Assembly (NCBI GenBank): GCA_963920705.1
Contig: OY987227.1
Span: 6,807,143-6,871,142, forward strand
Length of the DNA stretch: 64,000 nucleotides
Origin: Odiellus spinosus
Taxonomy: Eukaryota > Arthropoda > Arachnida > Opiliones > Phalangiidae
Direction: 5' to 3'
This document shows positions 46,223 through 59,090 of the stretch, one piece after another (positions within the stretch are counted from its first letter, which is position 1; the number at the start of each line of letters is the position of its first letter). The notes under the pieces are model-generated. The model made no database searches, was not told where the DNA came from, and saw nothing but the letters and a program-made list of their open reading frames with translations. Made by a program: the position numbers and the translations under genes.

Positions 46223-46643
46223 TTTAAAGGGAGAATGCAACCTAAAAACAAGTGATTTTTTATCGATTTCTCATCGTTTAAATAGGCCTAGTCCATCAGT
46301 AAAAAAAATTACAAACAAATATTAAACTAGAAATAAATTTAAAACTTACCATCAAAATAGGCTTAGCTGGATTCCTGGAGATCACCTGAACTCCCACGTA
46401 TAAGGACATTGATCGACGGGGAATACAGGATCTCCATGATCAAAATCATTGGTCGATAGTCCTTATACGGGGAATTCAGGTTATCTCCATGAATCTAGCT
46501 AAGCCTATTTTGATGGTTGTAAAATATCAAGTTTAATATTCGTTTTTAAAATTTTTAACTGTTGGATTAGGCCTATTTAAACGATGAGGTATCGATAAAA
46601 AAAAAAAAAATCGCTCGTTGTTAGGTTGCATGCTCCCTTTAAA
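46223..46643. mobile_element. TTAA-target foldback element, complete copy
   Basis: TTTAAAGGGAGAATGCAACC to GGTTGCATGCTCCCTTTAAA; arms match the 34854 copy, but the core (GGACATTGATCGACGGGG / inverted) differs, so the centre is variable between copies. Confidence 0.8.
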
Positions 46644-46999
46644 TACGTCTATGATTGCGAGTATATGATGTCAAAGTAAGACATATGACGTTAACCCGCG
46701 TCATTCCATTTTTTGACGAAGAATCTCTCTACAATTGAGCACGAAACTTTACATTTTGACCTTTAAAAAAAACGGCTAAAAATGGGTAGAAAGTTTGTAG
46801 TGGCTTAAAAATGGAGTTAGGCTTAGCGGTTGTTCAAATAGTAGGTTTACTTAATTTTTACAGTTTTTTCATTAAAATGATTTCATAAATTCATACTTAC
46901 TTACGTAACAGTTTTATTACATTTACTTCTGACAAAAACCCTTCCAATTTCGCTTCAGAATAGAACAGACAATCTTCTAAACTATCATGTTTCTTTTTT

Positions 47000-48083
47000 T
47001 TTTTTCTTTTTCGTATATAACGGGAGTGTGAAAAATTTGTTTTTACTCTCCTCGAGTTAGAAGAGCTGTCAGTGACGTAATGGAATTTTGGAATGTAATT
47101 TAGAAATTTTTCAAGGGTTCCTCCCCATCTTCCTCGTTACTCTTACAGCTTTTTTTAGAAGATTCGAACTATAGTTTCAACAACGCAATGTACACCAGAC
47201 AGAATGTCTTCGAAAAAATTTATTTTTTTTTCACTAAAGCTAGGCTATATCTTCTATATTTTACTCAATGCAAAGAAAAAATGGAATAGTGCAGGACCGA
47301 GAAGTAAGACCACTACCGTATAATGCAATAATAATGTTTCCAGTTGCGAAACAGAGAAAGAGACGCTACCAGAAAAGGTTGTTAGTACTATTTGAAACAA
47401 TAGAGAAATGTTGGAGGAAATATAGAAAGAAATTTATAGCGAACTGCCCGAACCAATATTATACTCGTTGTTTCCAATAAGTTAAACGTATAAAGTTTAA
47501 GGAATCCTTTCTTTCTACTGTCGATTTCAAGTCGATTTTGCAACGAGTTTTAAAGTACCATATAGATTAGAAAAGTATACTAAAAATATCGGTATCGTAG
47601 CTTAAACAGTGTTGTAATCTAAGATTGAACTTAACAATGCAATTTTTATTTTGATGTCCATGTAGGTAGGGCTAGGATCGGAAAAATAGTGTTCAGTATT
47701 TCGAATTTCTTTCGCAATATTATTTTCTACATTTTTTGGGCTTAGGTTTTCAGATTCTTATCTAGTCCAAAATTCATCTCGAATTTTCTCCTTCCTTCGA
47801 ATACTTTTCTATATTCTTACTACAAAGCTTTCTTTAGTTTCTTATAAATTTTAAATATGTCGTGAGAACTAACACGTGATCGAAAAAAATTTAAAAAAAT
47901 TGAAAAAAATGAGCAGTTAGAATAGAATGTAAAACCGCTTTAGAGAAAATTATTATTTGGAAATAATAAACTATTTTAAAAAATTAAATAATAAATAATT
48001 AAATTACGGTGCATTGGATGAGTTTAAAAAATACGTTTGAAGTTCTACAATTAGCGCTGTATATGTATTTTTAATTGTATTAA
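47000..48083. other. Intergenic, no gene seen
   Basis: AT-rich with T and A runs; the 70-codon frame at 47268 has no recognisable feature. Confidence 0.6.
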
Positions 48084-48350
48084 AGCTACTGTCATACTAG
48101 CATTCGTTAATCGATTTGCAACGATAATATCAAATCGATATTCAACTCGCCAGGAATTGTTTTAAGCGTCACGCGTTTTCTTTATAAATCGAGTTATCGT
48201 AGCTTTATCGATCGGTTGTTGAAACCTAATCGGTACGAAACTGGTTCCCGAAGCAGTTTCGAAAAATCTAATCAAATCAATTCGAGAAAAGACGACTCAA
48301 GCGAAACGTTTTGAAACGTTTATTTCGATGCAAAGGCCTAGTATGAATTA
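48084..48350. mobile_element. GCTACGTTCACACTAG-family MITE (long form, decayed)
   Basis: AGCTACTGTCATACTAGC to GCAAAGGCCTAGTATGA. The right-hand 35 bases (ACGTTTATTTCGATGCAAAG...) are repeated once more at 48394-48428, a local duplication. Confidence 0.65.
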
Positions 48351-48429
48351 CGCAATCGTTACTTTCAAAATTTATCGAATCAAAAAAGGGAAAATGAAAC
48401 GTTTATTTCGATGCAAAGGCCTAGTATGA

Positions 48430-50405
48430 TCTGTTGGAATTATCCAATTTGAAGGCTCATTTTTTACGAAATTTGATTTTCCCTCATTGTGTAAGGCAAT
48501 TTCTTTAGTTTTTCTATATGAGAATATTTTGAAATGAAAGTAAAACAGACGTCACTACTATGTAAAACGGGGTTAGGTGATTTTTTTTTAATTTATAACG
48601 ATTAATTAATTGGCGAGATAAATTTAACAAGCTGTGTCTAGTTTAAAGGCGAAGAATTATAAGCCGATTAAAAATAAAAACAGTCATTAAGCGTACCTAT
48701 ACGCGTTTAGTTTCATTTACCAAGCGGTTAAAAAGTGACATCCCAAAAACAATTCTAAGTAACGGAGCTAGCTCGAAATAAATAGCTCTGAGAAGACCCT
48801 AAGGTTATTCGTCCCATTTAGCCTGCCCCCCTCCCCCCACACACACACACACTCCTCCATCCTCCGGTGTGATTCACGTCGGATTTTCATTACTAGAATA
48901 TCAAAGCGAGCCAGCATGGTCTCTCTCTCCAAAACAAAAAATAAATGGAGAGAAAAGAAAAGCTGGATGGAATTGCACTGGAATCAAATTGTACTTTCCT
49001 AGTGATATCAACTACGTGGACTCCAAATGGTCTGATTGAAGCTATCTTTTCTTAAAGGGAAGACGAAATGGAAAACAAAAAAACGTGGCTTACAAAGGGA
49101 TATTAACCGCGTAGACTCTAAAAAAAAAAAGATTGGCTTTTGTGCTAGATTTGGATTATCAAAATGTAAGTATATATTTATTATTAAAACTTATCAATTG
49201 TTTAACGATAATTCGCGTTAATTAATAACAAATTAATTTAGTTAATTGAGTTTATAATAAACCTAACTTAATTTGCGACTGGAAAAACATCAAATCTGTA
49301 TTTTAAAATGACAATGTCGCGGAATTTAATGAGTTCCAAATGGAGGAAAGATTTTGCTGTAAAATTATAATAAAATTACGCAATCGGTACTTTCAAAATT
49401 AACGAATCAAAAAACGGGAAAATGATACGTCATCACTATGATTCCGTGGTTATTATAAAGAGCAACGGTTAATTCTTAGGATCGATTACTTCGGTCTCTT
49501 TCGTGAAAGTACTTGATACAGATACCTTTCATTTGAAAATTATATATTTAATTAACGTGTCGGAAACATACTACGTCATAGAGTAATATAATTTTTGGCG
49601 CGTTAATTTTGAAATTTGCTAAAAATACTTCAACACAAAGGTATAATAATATGAAACGTGTTTTCAAAAGGCTATGACTTTATTCCATAAAAGTAAACAA
49701 CGACCCGTAACTTAATACTATCAGCGAAGGTCCGGGTAAATGTATCAGCAGATTTTGATTCGAGACACTCTAGCGGCCGCAGACGGTGTAAATAGTGAAC
49801 GGAGGAAGCGCCACTCTGCGGAGAAATTTCGGAATTGGGAAGACAATATAGCCAAGCGCGGCCCGCCTAAATTCCGTACGTCCCTCTCTCCGGACTCAAA
49901 ATATCGTGCTGAAGAGTCCAAATCACTCGAGCCAGACAGGGGTGATGACTTTTTTTCGCTATTTGAAAGTTATAGGATATGACGTAAAACTGGACCTTTG
50001 CTGATAGAATTAAGCTACGGGGCGTTGTTTCCTTTTATGGAATATTTGGTGTTTTTAATAGAATGAAAAATTCTTAGAACCCGGTAGGGTTCTATGTATT
50101 GGGCCCATCATCATCTGTAATGCTATTTTGATTTCCTAAAAAATTCAGTCTCTAGCCAATCAAAACGCTCCATTCTCCCATAGAATAACATTAAAATCGA
50201 CTCTTTCGAGGACAAGTCCAGTGATTGACAGAACTAAAAGAGGAATTATTTGTTACAGATATAATCACTTTTAAATGGTAGAGCAAGGTTCGAATGTTGA
50301 ACTTTTCAAGTTTCATTTAAAAATATTAAGTCTAAGTATTTTAAAATTAATTCTAAAGTTGACCCTTTTTTTGGTACTTAGCTGGTTTCGCGCATGGCCA
50401 AATCG
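48430..50405. other. Intergenic with one repeated segment
   Basis: ACGCAATCGGTACTTTCAAA plus AACGAATCAAAAAACGGGAA at 49378-49420 repeats the text at 48350-48394, so this is a second copy of an unclassified repeat. The same CACGAAAAAGACC/GGTCTCTTTCGTG motif is at 49495, 55590 and 63118. Confidence 0.5.
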
Positions 50406-50910
50406 TAATGTTATTCTATGGGATTTGGTTTTTTGAAAGTGGCTTACCTTTCAGATTTATTTTCTAATACTTCCGGATATTTTTCAGACTTGGATTTTCC
50501 GTGTGGTATGAATTAAGATTCGAGCTTTATTTTAAGACTAATTTCATAATTTTACACCAATTAGATGGCCCACAATCTATTTATGAAAACGGAGGGAACA
50601 ACAAGGCGGAGAAATAGATTCGCCAAAAACCTAAGCCTAATTTGACAAATTAGGCTTAGGTTTTATATGGCTTTTTAAAATCATGAGCAGGAGCGCGCGC
50701 GCTTGATTTGGAGGCTATGGGTATTGAACTCTAATGACTTAATTTCTCCTTCTTCATATTTTTGCCGTTTATAGACTGTGACCAAACTAATCGGTATAAA
50801 ATTATGAAATTAGTCTTAAAATAAAGCCTGTAAAATATTTGGAAGCATTAGAAAATAAATCTGAAAGGTAAGTCTCTTGCAAAAAATCTAAATCCCATAG
50901 AATAACATTA
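50406..50910. mobile_element. Foldback element next to the 100-bp minisatellite
   Basis: TAATGTTATTCTATGGGATT (50406) and its inverse ending 50910; the arms continue with CTTACCTTTCAGATTTATTT and TTTAAGACTAATTTCATAA. The spacer contains a 39-nt near-perfect palindrome (50626-50664). The tandem array begins about 75 bp to the right. Confidence 0.7.
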
Positions 50911-50984
50911 ATTTTCAATTTCTCCGCCTTAAAAGTACTCTCCTTTTTAAAAATGAGTGAAATTCCGAACGACTTGCCATTCCG

Positions 50985-53147
50985 AACGGCAATAAGGAAG
51001 GTATTAACATCAAAAATGATGAAAAAATTAATTGGAATTTGGTTTAAAGGGCAATGGGGAAAATATAAAGATTTCGCTGCGGCTGTCGGAGGTATTAACA
51101 TCAAAATTGCTGAAATAATTAATTTAAATTTGATTTAAAGGGCAATGGGGAAAATATAAAGATTTCATTGCGGCTGTCGGAGGTATTAACATCAAAATTG
51201 CTGAAATAATTAATTTAAATTTGGTTTAAAGGGCAATGGGGAAAATATAAAGATTTCACTGCGGCTGTCGGAGGTATTAACATCAAAATTGATGAAAAAT
51301 TTAATTTAAATTTGGTTTAAAGGGCAATGGGGAAAATATAATGATTTCGCTGCGGCTGTCGGAGGTATTAACATCAAAATTGATGAAAAAATTAATTTTA
51401 ATTGGGTTTAAAGGGCAATGGGGAAAATGTAGAGATCTGACTGAATCAAGTGAGGCTGCCCCAGCTATTAACATCAAAAATTATGAAAAAATTAATTTTA
51501 ATTGGGTTTAAAGGGCAATGGTAAAAATGTAGAAATTTGACTAAATCAAGTGCGGCTGCCCCAGCCATTAACATCAAAAATTATGAAAAAATTAATTTTA
51601 ATTGGGTTTAAAGGGCAATGGTAAAAATGTAGAAATTTGACTAAATCAAGTGCGGCTGCCGCAGCTATTAACATCAAAAATTATGAAAAAATTTAGTTTA
51701 ATTAGGTTTAAAGGGCAATGGTAAAAATGTAGAAATTTGACTAAATCAAGTGCGGCTGCCCCAGCTATTAACATCAAAAAAATGTAAAAATTAATTTTAA
51801 TTGGGATTAAAGGGCAATGGTAAAAATGTAGAGATTTGACTGAATCAAGTGCGGCTGCCCCAGCTATTAACATCAAAAATAAGGAAAAAATTAATTTTAA
51901 TTGGGATTAAAGGGCAATGGTAAAAATGTAGAGATTTGACTGAATCAAGTGCGGCTGCCCCAGCTATTAACATCAAAAATTATGAAAAAATTAATTTTAA
52001 TTGGGTTTAAAGGGCAATGGTACAAATGTAGAGATCTGACTGAATCAAGTGCGGCTGCCCCAGCTATTAACATCAAAAATAATGTAAAAATTAATTTTAA
52101 TTGGGATTAAAGGGCACTGGTAAAAATGTAGAGGTTTGACTGAATCAAGTGAGGCTGCCCCAGCTATTAACATCAAAAATAATGAAAAAATAAATTTTAA
52201 TTGGGATTAAAGGGCACTGGTAAAAATGTAGAAATTTGACTGAATCAAGTGAGGCTGCCCCAGCTATTAACATCAAAAATTGTGAAATAATTAATTTTAA
52301 TTGGGTTTAAAGGGCAATGGTAAAAATGTAGAGATCTGACTGAATCAAGTGCGGCTGCCCCAGCTATTAACATCAAAAATAATGAAAAAATAAATTTTAA
52401 TTGGGATTAAAGGGCACTGGTAAAAATGTAGAAATTTGACTGAATCAAGTGAGGCTGCCCCAGCTATTAACATCAAAAATTGTGAAATAATTAATTTTAA
52501 TTGGGTTTAAAGGGCAATGGTAAAAATGTAGAGATCTGACTGAATCAAGTGCGGCTGCCCCAGCTGTTAACATCAAAAATAATGAAAAAATTAATTTTAA
52601 TTGGGATTAAGAGGCACTGGTAAAAATGTAGAGATTTGACTGAATCAAGTGCGTCTGCCCCAGCTATTAACATCAAAAATAATGTAAAAATTAATTTTAA
52701 TTGGGATTAAAGGGCAATGGTAAAAATGTAGAGATTTGACTGAATCAAGTGCGGCTCCCCCAGCTATTAACATCAAAAATAATGTAAAAATTTTTTTTAA
52801 TTGGAATTAAAGGGCAATGGTAAAAATGTAGAGATTTGACTGAATCAAGTGCGGCTCCCCCAGCTATTAACATCAAAAATAATGTAAAAATTAATTTTAA
52901 TTGGGATTAAAGGGCAATGGTAAAAATGTAGAGATCTGACTGAATCAAGTGAGGCTGCCCCAGCTATTAACATCAAAAATAATGTAAAAATTTTTTTTAA
53001 TTGGGATTAAAGGGCAATGGTAAAAATGTAGAGATTTGACTGAATCAAGTGCGGCTGCCGCAGGTATTAACATCAAAAATTATTTAAAAATTAATTTTAA
53101 TTGGGTTTAAAGGGCAATGGTAAAAATGTAGAGATTTGACTGAATCA
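50985..53147. repeat. Minisatellite, five 91-bp units then seventeen 100-bp units
   Basis: GGTATTAACATCAAAA starts at 51000, 51091, 51182, 51273 and 51364 (91-bp step); from 51464 the step is 100. The longer unit has GACTGAATCAAGTG where the shorter has CACTG-like text, a gain of nine bases, and GCCCCAGC for GTCGGAGG. Conserved core in all: TTTAAAGGGCAATGG. No frame stays open, since 100 is not a multiple of three. Confidence 0.92.
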
Positions 53148-53210
53148 CTTTTTAAAGGGCTAGTCTTTTAATACAGAAGTTAACACTTTCGTGTTAGACT
53201 GAAGTGACAG

Positions 53211-54650
53211 ATATTATATCAAAAATGTCTTTGCGAACAAAGACCCAGAAGGACATGTTATGGCCTTGAATGTCTGAAGTGACAGATATTTAATTTTCTT
53301 TTAAAACATTAAATTTAAATACAATTAAATTTTCTTTTAAAACATGAAATTTAAATACAATTAGATTTTCTTTTAAAACTAAATTTAAATATAATCACAA
53401 TCTGGCACGATTTAGAGTTTCAAATTTCAATACAACTGATTTTATTCACTCGGAAATATTTAAGAAAAACATAACAGACGATTTTCTCCCATTGACGCTT
53501 AACATTAAATTTCGATAGAAAAATATACTTAATTTAGCTTTGGCTTTAGGCATAGACTCAAAGTTCTTTGATCTGATCTCATACCTTAATTGGATAATGT
53601 TTTCTATGGATAATGTTTTCTATGGATAATGCTTTATTATAACTCTTCGACTTTAGTCGAGGCAATTCGTTCTCGTTCATGTTAGCTTATGAATGCTTAT
53701 CAAGGAATTTAAAGGGAAAAAAATTCCCCATATTTTAATTTTTAATCTAGGTTGCAAACGAACAAACCTAATCCATGGATAATGTTTTATTACAACTCCT
53801 CGACTTTAGTCGAGGCAATTCGTTCATGTTAGCTTACGGATGCTTATACAAGGAATTTAAAGGGAATAAAAATTCACCATATTTTAATTTTTAACTTGGG
53901 TTGCAAACGAACAAACCTAATTCATGGATGTTTTTTTATAACTCCTAATAACTAATTAGTGGTCCCTTATGGAAATCATCATTTTAATTGTACGGTTTTA
54001 ATGAAAAGAAAAATGAAAATATTACAATTTATTTAAAAAGCTTATCCGCTCTAAAATTCGTCGCTTTGAAATTCTCTCCGCTTGCGCGCGCAATATAGCT
54101 TTGAAAGTACAAATTGTTATGGTTTGCGTCGTCTGCTAAGCTAGAAAAGAAGGTGACTTTAAACGGGCTTTAAAAAACACATTTCCCTTTATCATATACC
54201 CATTCCAATAAACCGGCGAGTATTTTTAACGATCCGTTCAATTGCGAGTCGTGGAAATTCGGGTTAAACTAAGAAAACATAAAGTGGACTCGCGTTATAC
54301 TGAAAAATAACAGTTCAATACACGTTTTCCCTGAAAAATAATTAAGCGAAATTTAATGTTAAGCGTCAATGGGAGAAAATCGTCTGTTATGTTTTTCTTA
54401 AATATTTCCGAGTGAATAAAATCAGTTGTATTGAAATTTGAAACTCTAAATCGTGCCAGATTGTGATTATATTTAAATTTCGTTTTAAAAGAAAATCTAA
54501 TTGTATTTAAATTTCATGTTTTAAAAGAAAATTTAATTGTATTTAAATTTAATGTTTTAAAAGAAAATTAAATATCTGTCACTTCAGACATTCAAGGCCA
54601 TAACATGTCCTTCTGGGTCTTTGTTCGCAAAGACATTTTTGATATAATAT
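53211..54650. mobile_element. 1.44-kb element with near-identical 304-bp terminal inverted repeats
   Basis: Arms 53211-53514 and 54347-54650 are inverted copies of equal length; the few stretches I compared base by base show about one difference. Spacer 53515-54346 has no ORF, but a direct duplication of about 155 bp (53626-53930; CGACTTTAGTCGAGGCAATT in each). No target duplication could be read. Arms are internally repetitive (TTCTTTTAAAACA three times). Confidence 0.8.
53612..53935 (+). repeat. Direct duplication, about 155 bp
   Basis: TGGATAATG...CGACTTTAGTCGAGGCAATTCG...GTTGCAAACGAACAAACCTA occurs twice in a row, and the leading TGGATAATGTTTTCTA is itself triplicated at 53594-53630. CGACTTTAGTCG is a 12-bp palindrome. 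Confidence 0.75.
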
Positions 54651-55721
54651 AAATAGAACTCACTACTGACAGAGTTACCTTAAATTTAATTAATTTATTT
54701 TACATAATAAATGGTAAAAATCTCTTACTAAGAGATTAGTTCTTCCGTGATTCAACCTCATTCTTTGATTAGACAGAGTTAAACAATAAAAATAGACTAT
54801 TTGATGGTGAGATAAAGAGAGTGTATGAAGTGAAAGGAAGCAATTCCTCCGGAGGTGGGGGAGTAGAGAAGGGGGTGGGGTTGATCCCAATCCTGGCTGG
54901 GGGGATTGAACGCCATCAACGAAGAATTCCGGCTATCTCGCTCTATCTCCATAATAAAGGTAAAGGAATGATTCTCCATCGGAAGCGAGAAGACTCCCGT
55001 TTCCGGTCATTCTATTCTTGCCTAGTGAATATATCCCATTGTTGTCCATCGAACCGAGCGAGCTATACTATAGGCTTTCCCATCCCGGACTCTTGGCCAA
55101 TCGAATACTCTCTCTCTCTTACTGCAACCGGGGGTTTATCCCCCTTATTCCGGTGACGCTCCTTTTATACTTTTTTCCCTCATTCCTTTGGGGGTTGTTT
55201 GCCGAAACTCGAGGGAGTGGAGGATGGAGACATTAAAAGACCGCTTTAGCTCAACCGAAGAAACCAATGTGGTTACAACGACGGGCATATAGAATAAATG
55301 TAAAATGGTTTCGACTTCCCAAACGTTACTATTTTTATAGGAAAGTATAGGATTCCTTTGGAAAATATATAGAGGATTTTATATAAAATACATAGGCCTT
55401 TTTTTCTACCACTTTTCGGTTCTCTAAGTCGCTGAGTTCCTGCATAATAAGCTATATTTACAATTTTGGGGTTGATTCGTAAATTATAATCAAAGATTTA
55501 TATATATATATATATATATATTTTTTTGCGTTTAGAATGCGATTAAAATAACGATAAGTTTAAAATTACTTTCTGGATTTAGTACTTTCACGAAAAAGAC
55601 CTCGCGAAAACAATAGATCACGTGAGAAAGAATTATCTTTCCTGCAATGCTACTAAAATTCCATTTGGATCGTGTTAAGAAATATAAGACAAAATATAAT
55701 CTTTCATTATTTACAACTCCT
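54651..55721. other. Intergenic, no gene seen
   Basis: Contains the (TA)n run and several TATAGGA motifs related to the 13.8-14.6 kb array (55335-55400). Confidence 0.55.
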
Positions 55722-56056
55722 GTAAACTGCGTACGGAGTTAGGCCCGAATTAGGCTTAGTGTTTCTATAATAGAACGCGCAATTTATAAAGAAACAGTAA
55801 GGCATCACGGGCGAGAGAACGCTATACAATACCGGTAAACTACGAAGGGAGTTAGGCCCGAATTAGGCTTAACGTTTCCATATTATAACTCGCTATACAT
55901 AAAAAATAGTCAGTCATCACGCGCGAGGGAACGCTATACAATTCCGGTAAACTGCGATCGGAGTTAGGCCCGAATTAGGCTTAGAGTTTCTATATTAGAA
56001 CTCGCTATATATAAAGAAACAGTCAGGCATCACGCGCGAGGGAACGCTATAATAGA
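55722..56056 (+). repeat. Three tandem units of 112-113 bp
   Basis: GGAGTTAGGCCCGAATTAGG starts at 55735, 55848 and 55960. Each unit ends with GAACGCTATA. The units are diverged at several sites. Confidence 0.85.
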
Positions 56057-56579
56057 ACCATATCGTTGAAAGACGTCATAAAAATAAAGGGGCAGCGAAC
56101 AAACTGCGCGTGGAATGACATCTGATGGAAGAAGAAACGATGGAGGTGGAGGGGGTGACGAGGGGAATCAAAGTGAGAGCTCTGGGGATAACAATCTGTC
56201 ATTTAGAGGTGGACATCATCAAGAGCGGAAAAGATGGTGGGAGGAAAAGGACCAAACCAGAGAAGGAAAGAAACGAAGAATGTGCCGAGACGAGTAAACA
56301 GAGGAAAAAGAAAAGATTAAGGGAACCGAGCGACGAAGACAAACAAACAAACACACAGCGTCAATATAAACTCAGACTACCTATCTCCCCGTTCAATCTA
56401 TTCTTTGTTAGATATCACCGGGAACCTTACATCCCCCTCCCTGACGCGCGCCTATAAACCAATATAAGAAATAACTTAAATATTGGCTCAAACTTTCTTA
56501 CCTGAGGTAAGAGAAAAAATACTGGTAAGGCGACAATGGTAATATTGACGGACAATCTAATACAGGGATTAAACTACGA

Positions 56580-57360
56580 TAATCGCGATTCTAATCACGT
56601 TCTAATCGCGATTCAAATAACGTTTTTATCGCGATTCAAATCGGATTCTAATCGCGATTCGAATCACGTTATAATCGCGATTCAAATCGCGTTCTAATCG
56701 CGATTCAAATCGCGTTCTAATCGCGATTCAAATCGCGTTCTAATCGCGATTCAAATCGCGTTCTAATCGCGATTCAAATCGCGTTCTAATCGCGATTCAA
56801 ATCGCGTTCTAATCGCGATTCAAATCGCGTTCTAATCGCGATTCAAATCGCGTTCTAATCGCGATTCAAATCGCGTTCTAATCGCGATTCAAATCGCGTT
56901 CTAATCGCGATTCAAATCGCGTTCTAATCGCGATTCAAATCGCGTTCTAATCGCGATTCAAATCGCGTTCTAATCGCGATTCAAATCGCGTTCTAATCGC
57001 GATTCAAATCGCGTTCTAATCGCGATTCAAATCGCGTTCTAATCGCGATTCAAATCGCGTTCTAATCGCGATTCAAATCGCGTTCTAATCGCGATTCAAA
57101 TCGCGTTCTAATCGCGATTCAAATCGCGTTCTAATCGCGATTCAAATCGCGTTCTAATCGCGATTCAAATCGCGTTCTAATCGCGATTCAAATCGCGTTC
57201 TAATCGCGATTCAAATCACGTTCTAATCGCGATTCAAATCACGTTCTAATCGCGATTCAAATCACGTTCTAATCGCGATTCAAATCACGTTCTAATCGCG
57301 ATTCAAATTACGTTCTAATCGCGATTCAAATCACGTTCTAATCGCGATTGAATCACGTTC
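56580..57360. repeat. 23-bp satellite (AATCGCGATTCAAATCGCGTTCT)
   Basis: About thirty-three units, essentially identical over 56690-57200. Each contains the 10-bp palindrome AATCGCGATT. Towards the right, CGCG becomes CACG in successive units. Confidence 0.93.
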
Positions 57361-58090
57361 AAAAATCACTATTGAATCACGTCCTAAAATCACGATTAAA
57401 TCATGTCCTAAAATCACGATTAAATCGCGTTCAAAAATCACTATTAAATCGCGTTCAAAAATCACGTTTGAGTCATGTTCTAATCGCGATTTAAATCGCG
57501 TTCAAAATCACGATTAAATCACATTCAAATCACGTTCTAATCTCGATTTAAATTGTTCTAATCGCGATTAAATCATGTTCTAAAATCACGATTAAATCGT
57601 GTTCTAAAATCACGATTAAATCGTGTTCTAATCACGATTAAATCGTGTTCTAATCACGATTAAATTATTCCAATCACGATTTAATCATTCCAATCACGAT
57701 TTAATCATTCTAATCACGATTTAATCGTTCTAATCACGATTTAATCGTTCTAATCACGATTTAATCGTTCTAATCACGATTTAATCGTTCTAATCACGAT
57801 TTAATCGTTCTAATCACGATTTAATCGTTCTAATCACGATTTGATCGTTCTAATCACTATTTGATCGTTCTAATCACTATTTGATCGTTCTAATCACGAT
57901 TTGATAGTTCTAATCACGATTTGATAGTTCTAATCACGATTTGATAGTTCTAATCACGATTTGATAGTTCTAATCACGATTTGATAGTTCTAATCACGAT
58001 TTGATCGTTCTAATCACGATTTGATCGTTCTAATCACGATTCAATCGTTCCAATCACGATTTAATCATTCTAATCACGATTTATAAATCC
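57361..58090. repeat. 20-bp satellite (AATCACGATTTAATCGTTCT) and degenerate junction
   Basis: 57361-57660 is a disordered mix of units derived from the 23-mer; 57661-58090 is a regular 20-bp array with variants (TTAATCG, TTGATCG, TTGATAG). Derived from the neighbouring 23-mer by a 3-bp loss and CG to CA changes. Confidence 0.9.
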
Positions 58091-58582
58091 TAATCATAAT
58101 TAAATTACTTAATTCTAATGTTTTTACAGAAGAAGATGAAAATTATTTCAGTTTCTCCTCTTCATCCTTTATTAATGTAAAATATGAACGGTTGTTTCCG
58201 ATCTAATCAAGTTTGTTTTCATACGCTATCTACAATAATGAAATTTAATAAAAGAAAGAATGGTGGACGTTCCTTGCTGTTGCGATTATGTCTGTTGCTA
58301 TGGCCCCGTGCAATTAAGGTATCTTTCGCTAATGGGTCCCGGGGCAACAAACCATACCTTCTCCCAGAGGGACTTTATCTTCGTCTCGTATACATATATA
58401 CATTTATGACCGACCAAACGTAGAAGAGAATCTCCCAAATAAACATTCAGATTCCAATGGGAATTATGTATAAAAGGGAGAATTTATTGGGATTTTTCAT
58501 CAAGTTTCAAATTAAATTTAAGTATCATATTTGGAAAGATCGTTAGAAACCGATACAAAATATCGGTTTGCGTCCGTTTGCG

Positions 58583-59008
58583 CAGTTTTCCACTTGCGCA
58601 GTTTTGCCATTTGCGCAGTTTTGCCATTTGCGCAGTTTTGCCATTTGCGCAGTTTTGCCATTTGCGCAGTTTTGCCATTTGCGCAGTTTTGCCATTTGCG
58701 CAGTTTTGCCATTTGCGCAGTTTTGCCATTTGCGCAGTTTTGCCATTTGCGCAGTTTTGCCATTTGCGCAGTTTTGCCATTTGCGCAGTTTTGCCATTTG
58801 CGCAGTTTTGCCATTTGCGCAGTTTTGCCATTTGCGCAGTTTTGCCATTTGCGCAGTTTTGCCATTTGCGCAGTTTTGCCATTTGCGCAGTTTTGCCATT
58901 TGCGCAGTTTTGCCATTTGCGCAGTTTTGCCATTTGCGCAGTTTTGCCATTTGCGCAGTTTTGCCATTTGCGCAGTTTTGCCATTTGCGCAGTTTTCCAT
59001 TTGCGTAG
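58583..59008. repeat. 17-bp minisatellite (TTGCGCAGTTTTGCCAT)
   Basis: About twenty-four almost perfect units. Because 17 is not a multiple of three and the unit has no stop in any frame, long repetitive open frames appear in five or six frames; these are artefacts. Confidence 0.95.
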
Positions 59009-59055
59009 TTTGCCATTCGAGCTGTCCACAAGAGGGACAAGCTAGTTCGAGTGAT

Positions 59056-59090
59056 TAACTAACCTAACCTAACGTAACCTAAAATAACCT
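59056..59090 (+). repeat. Degenerate AACCT (telomere-like) run
   Basis: TAACTAACCTAACCTAACGT followed by AACCTAAAATAACCT: five or six AACCT-like units, the complement of the arthropod telomere repeat TTAGG. Very short; chance cannot be excluded. Confidence 0.45.

Noticed and set aside
49740-49982. 80-codon plus-strand frame, hydrophilic
   Set aside because: Somewhat GC-rich but with no recognisable motif, no splice partners and no neighbour to support it.
56115-56457. Two overlapping charged open frames
   Set aside because: Purine-rich stretch gives Glu/Lys/Arg codons in any frame; both frames look equally good, so neither is supported.
56580-58090. CRISPR-like array
   Set aside because: Contiguous satellite units without unique spacers, in a eukaryotic genome.
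58484-59058. Long open frames in five or six frames over 58.5-59.06 kb
   Set aside because: They arise from a 17-bp repeat that lacks stops in every frame; the products are the same repetitive peptides shifted.
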